Shown piece by piece: positions 13,327 to 14,068 of a DNA stretch of 14,068 nt. Every line of letters begins with the position of its first letter. Position 1 is the stretch's first letter. The stretch lies in NCBI GenBank assembly GCA_013349485.1, contig DUZM01000054.1, positions 1 through 14,068 on the forward strand. The letters are read 5' to 3'. The DNA is from Candidatus Hydrogenedentota bacterium (GTDB taxonomy: Bacteria; Hydrogenedentota; Hydrogenedentia; Hydrogenedentales; SLHB01). The notes under the pieces were generated by a model. The model saw only the letters and a list, made by a program, of their open reading frames with translations, was not told where the DNA came from and ran no database searches. The translations under genes were made by a program, and so were the position numbers.

Positions 13327-14068
13327 CTACTCGGCCGCATCGACATGGCGTCTCCGATTGTAAATGCGGAACAGGGAAAAGGCGCCGATAGCGGCCAGGG
13401 CAATTACCGAACAGACAAATAGCAACCGTTTGCTCGAACCGTTGGGCCCGTCGCCGCCTTTGCGCGCCGTGTTTTCGACGCTGGCGGCGCCTTCGGACGC
13501 TCGAGTCGGCTTTATTGAGGACGGGGCTTCCAGGGCCTCGCTCATTTCCTGGACAAGTTCTTCCGCGGCCGCGCCAAGTTCCTTCTCTGAAGGGACCTGG
13601 TAGCTTGACAACTTGCCGCTGCGGAAATCCGATATGCGAGTGCCTGGCGGGTAGCTTTCTTTGAAAACAGCACGCGCTTCTGCGATCAGACCCTCGTCGG
13701 CCCCTTGTTCGAGGCCGACATAGACAATTTCCGAGTAGCCGTCTCCTTGGTATATGTCCCGGGCAAGGTTCCCGCCATAGCGGGAACGGCCGCTCTGCGG
13801 CATAGGCCCTTTCTCATAGTGCACGGTACCACTATTATCGAACTCACGGAATAGCTTGCCGTCCGAGGTCCACTGCGTGGCTTTACGAACTAAATAGGCC
13901 TCCCCGGGTTCAATAAGCAATTCCCATGTTGCCGGGTTGGGTTTTCCGGCGGAACCGGGCGAGGTCCCTACGGCCTTGCACCAAAGTAGACCGTCAGGCC
14001 TTTCTTCCATTTCGGTTACCCCGTCGACATAATAACTGAAACCGCGACCTGAGGCTAGGACGGGCACA
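13327..14068 (-). CDS. Unknown protein with extracytoplasmic domain and C-terminal membrane anchor, 5' end outside window
   Basis: The visible 246 or so residues are the C-terminal part of a protein; the frame is open to the window edge, so the GTG at 14067 is probably not the true start. The N-terminal 120 residues are beta-rich (WELLIEPGEAYLVRKATQW, then DGKLFREFDNSGTV), a pattern that recalls LolA/RseB-like lipoprotein-carrier folds; this is only an impression. About residues 136-160 hold YPPGTRISDFRSGK. A low-complexity Ala/Glu/Ser/Gly linker follows. The end is a single hydrophobic segment (about 214-233) with a basic tail RIYNRRRH, implying that the bulk faces the periplasm and the tail the cytoplasm. 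There is no sortase motif. It converges on the GntR gene with 72 bp between and no clear terminator. Real gene, function unknown. Confidence 0.75.
   Translation of the reverse strand, partial: VPVLASGRGFSYYVDGVTEMEERPDGLLWCKAVGTSPGSAGKPNPATWELLIEPGEAYLVRKATQWTSDGKLFREFDNSGTVHYEKGPMPQSGRSRYGGNLARDIYQGDGYSEIVYVGLEQGADEGLIAEARAVFKESYPPGTRISDFRSGKLSSYQVPSEKELGAAAEELVQEMSEALEAPSSIKPTRASEGAASVENTARKGGDGPNGSSKRLLFVCSVIALAAIGAFSLFRIYNRRRHVDAAE

Overview
The window is 14 kb of GC-rich bacterial chromosome. I count twelve protein genes, two of them cut by the window edges. The mix is housekeeping genes (valS, mazG), sugar genes (a eukaryote-like galactokinase/GalNAc kinase, a GH123/DUF4091 glycosidase, a CBM9-like protein, a nucleotide-sugar epimerase) and lineage-specific proteins, such as a pilin-assembly-type domain joined to two beta-rich repeats and TPRs. 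Together these suggest an uncultured, polysaccharide-degrading bacterium of the Hydrogenedentota or PVC/Planctomycetes type. That placement is inference from protein flavour; there is no rRNA marker here. I see no tRNA, rRNA, CRISPR array, transposase or phage gene.

Left part, all on the minus strand: a metallophosphoesterase (3' end outside the window) sits behind a T2SF-N/TPR protein, probably as one transcript. Next comes a tight cluster read valS, then a flippase-like membrane protein, then galactokinase (gaps of 68 and 19 bp). An extended -10 box lies about 85 bp before the chosen valS start. ValS has archaeal-type sequence features and lacks the usual bacterial C-terminal coiled coil.

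Middle: a plus-strand CBM9-like protein converges on a minus-strand GH123/DUF4091 glycosidase, with a strong hairpin between them. Neither has a visible signal peptide. Upstream of the glycosidase is a single-domain MazG. Divergent from mazG is a 70-residue Zn-ribbon protein that looks like a free-standing copy of a motif usually found at the C-terminus of bacterial signalling proteins. It ends in a 16-bp perfect terminator whose T-tract doubles as the -35 box of the next gene, a nucleotide-sugar epimerase with Phe in place of the catalytic Tyr.

Right part: a 623-bp stretch without a believable gene holds a REP-like palindromic element, an extended -10 box and, most strikingly, about 220 nt able to fold into several nested helices, including a four-helix hairpin of 28 pairs. 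I propose this as an undescribed structured RNA, either free-standing or the long leader of the next gene, a YtrA-type GntR regulator with an eroded recognition helix. Last, a minus-strand protein with a C-terminal membrane anchor runs off the right edge.

The GALK2-like kinase, GH123 enzyme (a beta-N-acetylgalactosaminidase family), CBM9-like protein and epimerase could together serve GalNAc-containing glycans, but they are separate transcripts and this is a hypothesis.
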